DNA from: Litoditis marina
Taxonomy: Eukaryota; Nematoda; Chromadorea; Rhabditida; Rhabditidae
Direction of reading: 5' to 3'
Length of the DNA stretch: 64,000 nt
NCBI GenBank assembly: GCA_964036275.1
Contig: OZ038440.1
Coordinates: 10,081,690-10,145,689, forward strand
Shown here: positions 59,491 to 64,000 of the stretch, one piece after another
How the letters are laid out: each line of letters starts with the position of its first letter
How positions within the stretch are numbered: position 1 is the first letter of the stretch
Translations under genes and position numbers: made by a program
The notes under the pieces: generated by a model
Told to the model about the DNA's origin: nothing
Seen by the model: only the letters and a program-made list of their open reading frames with translations
Database searches by the model: none

Positions 59491-61894
59491 AGAAATAAAA
59501 CCTGATATGTTGGAAACTTACACCGCGAAGTAGAAATAGCTCCCCATAAATAGACACCATAGAGTGAAAAAGAGAATAACTCATATGTAACCGGTTCACA
59601 TTCTATAATAAATTAACTGATGTGATTAGTGATTACAGCCTTGATTTAATCAAGAAGAATAAAGGTAATGCCGAAATGGTTTTACTCCTTAACAAAAGGT
59701 TTCTTCATTCAAGAACCGCAGTTTTTTTGTAAAATAATAAGTCTCAAAAGTGTACTTGTGTGTTGAAACCTACTTGTATATTGTCATCGTACCCCACCCC
59801 ATACATGTTCTTGCCTAGTTTTTGCCTTACCTGTAAACCTATGTGTAAAACTTCGTGAGCAAACCTACACAATGGGTTTACTAAAGACTAAAGTCAAACT
59901 CGATTTGAAGCAGGCACAATAGCTTTAGTTCTAGTTCGAAACTAACTGATAAATGTTTTCAACTCAAACTTGGCAGGCTCGTTTGTGTCAAAAGTGTAGG
60001 TTAATCCAAACAATAGTGTTGAAATAGTTTTTGGGTGTTTCGGCTAATACTTTCTTGTGGAGCAGTACGCGATCATTAAAACGTTACTTTTGCGAGCAGG
60101 TCAAGAGCCTATGCTATTTATGACCATCAGGCAAATTCTACCGTATGCCTTCCCACTTTTGTGACCCTTTTACAACGCAAAGGGGTTAACCGCTAAATAA
60201 TGAATTCGCCCTGACTTTGAGCCACTTTTCCCCTGTGCCCTTTCTCTTTTACACAAACAATGAACGCCGCTGGCAGGCTGTCTGTAACCTGTTTCCACGT
60301 GCGAGTCTTGCTGTTTCGTGCCACCCGCCTCAGGCTATCTAAACATCGAGACCGACCCCAATTTCAATTCCACTAGTTATCACTCCACTAAATTTTACTT
60401 CACAGTTCATTTTCGAAGGTAAATCTTATTTGTCATTAAGTTCGTTGCATATGAACACTCTACAATCTAACGGCCTTATCTAATAATTTCGTTTATTTTT
60501 TTCACGTCTTCTGATCAGGTGTGAGCTTTGTTTGAATCAAAACTCATGTCATTTGTAACGGGAATCATATGTAACCGATGGTGTTGTAACCAAACTGCAC
60601 TCATGAGTGAGCTCAGTAGTCAAGTGTGACCGTGGAAGTTACCACGAGTCAAACATTCAAGTTCAAGTATGACTATCGTAGCAAAAGAGACTGTTGTCTG
60701 TCTGGACGTGATTTGTGCCTAAGACGCTCAGACCTTTTGAACATGTTATGAACCAGGGAGTATACGTTTGGTCCATGCTATATCTCACCGGGTTTTTCGG
60801 TAACCTGACCTATTTTGGCAACCCTTTTTCGGTTCACCTCACAGATAGCCCGTGGGTAACCGTCAACAAAGATCCGCTTATTGTAGAAACTGACGGTAGA
60901 AACCACACCAAACACCAGATTTCGCGTTAGAAAACCAAGTAACCGGTTTTCCATTTTGTGTTACCAACCGGTTACCTACTGAAGTTAACTGAAAAAGAGA
61001 TTACCAAAACCGGTTAGATATAGAAATCCCCAGGACGTTTCCCTTACTCCTCATGCTAATACAACTCGAACAGGTTGTGGCAAACTCCACAAGGAACCGC
61101 GAACTTCGTTAACCCTACCGGTTCACCGTTTACCGGGTTACAGTTCACCATTTTTTATTAACCCTTTTTTTCCAACGACGTCTTTCAGGTGAAAATCGCG
61201 GTTACCGAGTGGTTAACAAAAAAGTGTTACCCATAAATTTGGTTAACGGTTAACTGGCCGTTAACGAAAAACGCGGTTAAACAAAGAATTCGCCACGGAT
61301 TATCTAGTTAGAAGATAAGAGAGCGTACTGTTCAATTATTATTCAAGAGCGTCAAAGTTACTCATACTCAGTGGTATTTTTCAAAATAAGAACTATCATG
61401 AAAACCGGTTTCGAGAAGTCATTGTTCGCATGGAACTGTGCGACCTGTTACACTAACTTGATGTTCCCGCCTTTACAGCAATAATGAACCTGGGATCAAT
61501 GGGTGGAGAGAATCGCATGATATCCATAACACTATTTCTGCTCCTGACAAATGAGACGACACAATCCCGCAAAACCTTCACAAAAGAATGTATACGAAGG
61601 GTAACTGTACCTTTTATGAATTCTGATAATGCCTCCGTAACCCACGGCGTTCTTGCCTACAGTAATTTTTGCGATTAAACTTGTATTGAGCTCCGTCCAC
61701 AAAGTTTTCGTGGCGGGACACTCTATCCCAGTGCAATTTGGAACGGTGCCAACACTAATTCGCTGCGTATCGCGCTTATTTTCACGCGAATCATTTGCGG
61801 AGCGTCTCAAATCGAGAACACGAGTTCCTCATTTATTAAAGCTGTTCTTGAGAACGCCGTGAACCTACAGTGTCTAGAGACCAACATATACGCT

Positions 61895-62128
61895 CCATCC
61901 ACATCGAATAGTTTAACCGTTCTAATTTACACTATGAACCAATGAATGGGTGTTTTTGTTTGAATTGACGAAGTATCGTTAGCTCGTTTGACGTTCTATC
62001 ATTAGTGCTTGAGAATTCTAATTGACTGGTCTACGTTACGAAACACATACTTCGTCAAATCAAACAAAAACACCCATTCATTGGTTCATAGTGTGAATTA
62101 GAACGGTTAAACTATTCGATGTGGATGG
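61895..62128. repeat. Foldback element with 82-bp arms
   Basis: Arms 61895-61976 and 62047-62128 are inverted copies with only about two differences, separated by a 70-base spacer. The outer ends are CCATCCACATCGAATAG and its inverse. There is no coding capacity. It is a different family from 32508-32834. Confidence 0.9.
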
Positions 62129-62821
62129 CACAGCATTCTCGGACAACCTATTTTTTGCGAGCAGTATGCAGCAGGTGCACAACCGAAACTGTCGTGGCGA
62201 GACCCCGCGTACTCCCGTGAGTATGCACATGCTGCACACTGCCCGGACTTCCTAGTTCATCGAAATCATTTCTTGGCACGTTAACCCATAATTGGCACGT
62301 GAATCACCCGTTCGCGTTGCGGTCGAATGAACGATCGCGGTCCAGGCCAACTCTAATGTGGCGGCGGAAAACGCCGTGTAACGCGCTGTATTGAAATGAG
62401 GAATTCGAATAGCTCCGAGAATGTAATTCTGCCACATATACCACTTTCAGGCGTCCTATTCTCATTGTAACGTCTTCAACAACTGCTGCGAATTCCGTTG
62501 CGCGGCAGCCACAGAAAAACGTTCAACTTGCATTGCCGAACAAGGAATAATAACACTGCATCAAACAGAATGTATATGGTAAGAAGAGCAATTAAATATT
62601 GCTTCATGAACCACAAGAAGCAAAAGGTTGGGAAAGTCATATTGCGGTTCAACTTAGCAAGACAGAGAGCACTCAATTATTCAATCAGAGGAAACTTATA
62701 ATTAAGTTGCTGTTTTCAGCTCTGACGCGGAAACCCGAGGTCACAAACCACTCTCCAATAAGAAGCTCTCAAGGATGGATGTAATAGCCGGAGTACTGCT
62801 CATTTTCGTGCTGGACATAAT

Positions 62822-62827
62822 TTTATT
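62822..62827 (-). terminator. Polyadenylation signal of rps-16
   Basis: The plus-strand TTTATT reads AATAAA on the minus strand, 65 bases after the rps-16 stop codon. Confidence 0.6.
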
Positions 62828-62892
62828 GAGCTTGTCACTGTGAAAATATAATAAAAAGGTTAAATAACAATTTATCAGGCCAACAACAAAAT

Positions 62893-63641
62893 TTAACGGT
62901 ACGACTTCTGGTAGCGAGCACGAGCACCGGGTCCACCGAACTTCTTAGACTCACGGCGACGAGGGTCGGACACAAGAAGAGATTTGTCATAGAGAGCGAA
63001 CTGATCCTTCAACTCCCTCTTGCTCTGCTCATCCACATACTTGTGGTAGTAGGCAACCTGAAAATAGATGCCATCAAAGGATAAAGGGAAACAAAACAGT
63101 GACCAATTGTCTATCCAACCGGTTTGGTATAGCCTTCAGTAATGTAAGTAAATACGGTGAACGTAACTGACCCGAACTCAGGCTATTGAAGCTAGAAGAT
63201 GTCCAGATTGTTAAATTGTACTAAAGAGGAAGAAACCACTAACCAGGGCCTTGGCCACAGCTTGACGGATGGCATAGATCTGAGCAACATGTCCTCCACC
63301 ATTGACACGAACCCTGATGTCAACATCAGCGAAACGCTCCTTGCCGACGACCAGAAGAGGCTCCTAAACTGAATAAGTAAAGAAGAGCAGTTGAGGAGCT
63401 AAACTTAACTTTAGGTTCATATCCGAGTAAACTGTGAGGATCTGTTAAAAAACTTATCGAAAGCTGTGAAAACAAACCAATATATTACCTGCAACTTGAG
63501 GCGGAGGATCTGAGGCTCGAGGTGCTCCAGAGGGCGTCCGTTGACCTTGATCAGACCACGTCCGGATTTGCAGTGGGCCACAGCAGTGGCGGTCTTCTTG
63601 CGACCATAGGTCTGAACAGACTTGGGCTTTGCATCAGCCAT
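62893..63641 (-). CDS. rps-16: 40S ribosomal protein S16 (uS9 family)
   Basis: Three exons in transcript order, 63641-63489, 63363-63244 and 63057-62893, give 438 nt and 145 residues; C. elegans RPS-16 has 144. The protein is part of the small-subunit head, and its C-terminal tail (ARYQKSYR here) reaches the P-site tRNA in the uS9 family. Recognisable segments: [18 protein letters not shown] at the N-terminus, [48 protein letters not shown], and [18 protein letters not shown]. The start ATG follows a likely trans-splice acceptor by six bases. The gene lies about 250 bases downstream of the fib-1 stop on the same strand, the order known for the C. elegans fib-1/rps-16 operon. Confidence 0.97.
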
Positions 63642-63646
63642 ACTAC

Positions 63647-63656
63647 CCTAAAACAA
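63647..63656 (-). promoter_or_regulatory. Probable spliced-leader acceptor of rps-16 (downstream operon gene)
   Basis: On the minus strand CATTGTTTTAG precedes GGTAGT and the ATG. As the second gene after fib-1, rps-16 would be expected to receive an SL2-type leader in clade V nematodes. The leader type is inference. Confidence 0.55.
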
Positions 63657-63894
63657 TGATTAGCACATATAATAGCAGTAAGAAATGACGATGATAAATG
63701 GAAAAAGATAGAAGCGAGATATAACTCGTGAAGAAAAACAAACAAAATGTGAATGAAGTCCATTTACCTTTTAAACATAGCAACATTAACAGCGCCAATT
63801 AACAATTGAATTGTAAATAAGCAAACAATGTACAACTGATCAATGAGTGAATAACAGTCAGCAGTAACAAAACAATGAGTATCAACAACAACAA

Positions 63895-64000
63895 TTACTT
63901 CTTGGCCTTGGCTCTATATTCAGCAACCACAACAGCGTGGTCGCGTTCATAGGGCTCAAGGGTGACCTGTTCCCTGGGCTTGAACTTCTCTTCTTTGAGC
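63895..64000 (-). CDS. fib-1: Fibrillarin, C-terminal 34 residues (continues beyond the window)
   Basis: The minus strand from the window edge reads [20 protein letters not shown] followed by AEYRAKAKK and a TAA at 63897-63895. The [13 protein letters not shown] block is the conserved C-terminal strand of fibrillarin, the 2'-O-methyltransferase of nucleolar box C/D snoRNPs that modifies rRNA. Only the last coding part is present, and the catalytic SAM-binding domain lies outside. Its position upstream of rps-16 on the same strand supports an operon. Confidence 0.93.
   Translation of the reverse strand, partial: LKEEKFKPREQVTLEPYERDHAVVVAEYRAKAKK

Larger units (their letters stand above)
58842..62892. 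other. Intergenic region between myosin and rps-16
   Basis: It contains the myosin 3' UTR with AATAAA at 58938-58943, a (GGGAGA)n tract at about 59430-59490, a motif field rich in ACCGGTT and GGTTAAC at about 60780-61290, a foldback at 61895-62128, and the rps-16 3' UTR (minus-strand AATAAA at 62822-62827). No gene is supported. An acceptor/donor-like pair around 60404-60419 is noted but not called. Confidence 0.55.

Noticed and set aside
60404..60419. Possible small exon (TTCACAG acceptor, GAAG|GTAAAT donor)
   Set aside because: Only 15 bases long, with no neighbouring exons found. It may be a 5' UTR exon of something unseen, but there is not enough to call it.
63766..63776. ATGTTTAAAAG followed by GTAAATGG upstream of rps-16 as an extra first exon
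   Set aside because: Joining it to the acceptor before the rps-16 ATG shifts the frame. The conserved N-terminus starts at 63641.

Overview
The window is nuclear DNA of a nematode. It holds AT-rich introns and intergenic DNA, GC-richer exons, introns ending in TTTCAG, likely spliced-leader (SL) acceptors a few bases before start codons, a cuticle collagen, and a fibrillarin/rps-16 gene pair in operon order. The intron density is far above that of C. elegans: the muscle myosin reads as 57 coding exons. Together with the operon, this suggests a clade V worm that is not Caenorhabditis, possibly a diplogastrid. That placement is inference.

Layout: (1) 56-1108 (+), the 3' two exons of a cuticle collagen. 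(2) 3073-6555 (+), tomm-20, the mitochondrial import receptor, 7 exons and 196 residues. (3) 7414-29191 (-), a two-pore-domain potassium channel of the TWK family. I read 19 exons whose phases all agree and whose total is exactly 695 codons. Its 5' introns of about 7.5 and 5.4 kb carry many short inverted-repeat elements and purine or pyrimidine tracts. (4) 29.2-37.9 kb, an intergenic region with divergent promoters. It holds a degenerate tRNA-Gly copy, a 112-bp-arm foldback element and a 200-N assembly gap. (5) 37955-58841 (+), a complete sarcomeric myosin heavy chain of 1973 residues. It has a candidate pair of mutually exclusive converter-domain exons and one intron that seems to use a GC donor. 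(6) 58.8-62.9 kb, intergenic, with a second foldback and a field of ACCGGTT/GGTTAAC motifs. (7) 62893-63641 (-) rps-16, downstream of the 3' end of fib-1 (63895 to beyond the window edge), in operon order.

The genes do not form one pathway, apart from the fib-1/rps-16 pair, where rRNA methylation is coupled to a 40S ribosomal protein. No bacterial-type system, virus or CRISPR array is present. The most interesting signals are the duplicated myosin converter exon, the multi-exon N-terminus of the K2P channel, and the high density of small foldback/MITE-like families, several of them repeated inside the same channel gene. All exon models are manual readings of splice sites and frame continuity; no transcript data were available.
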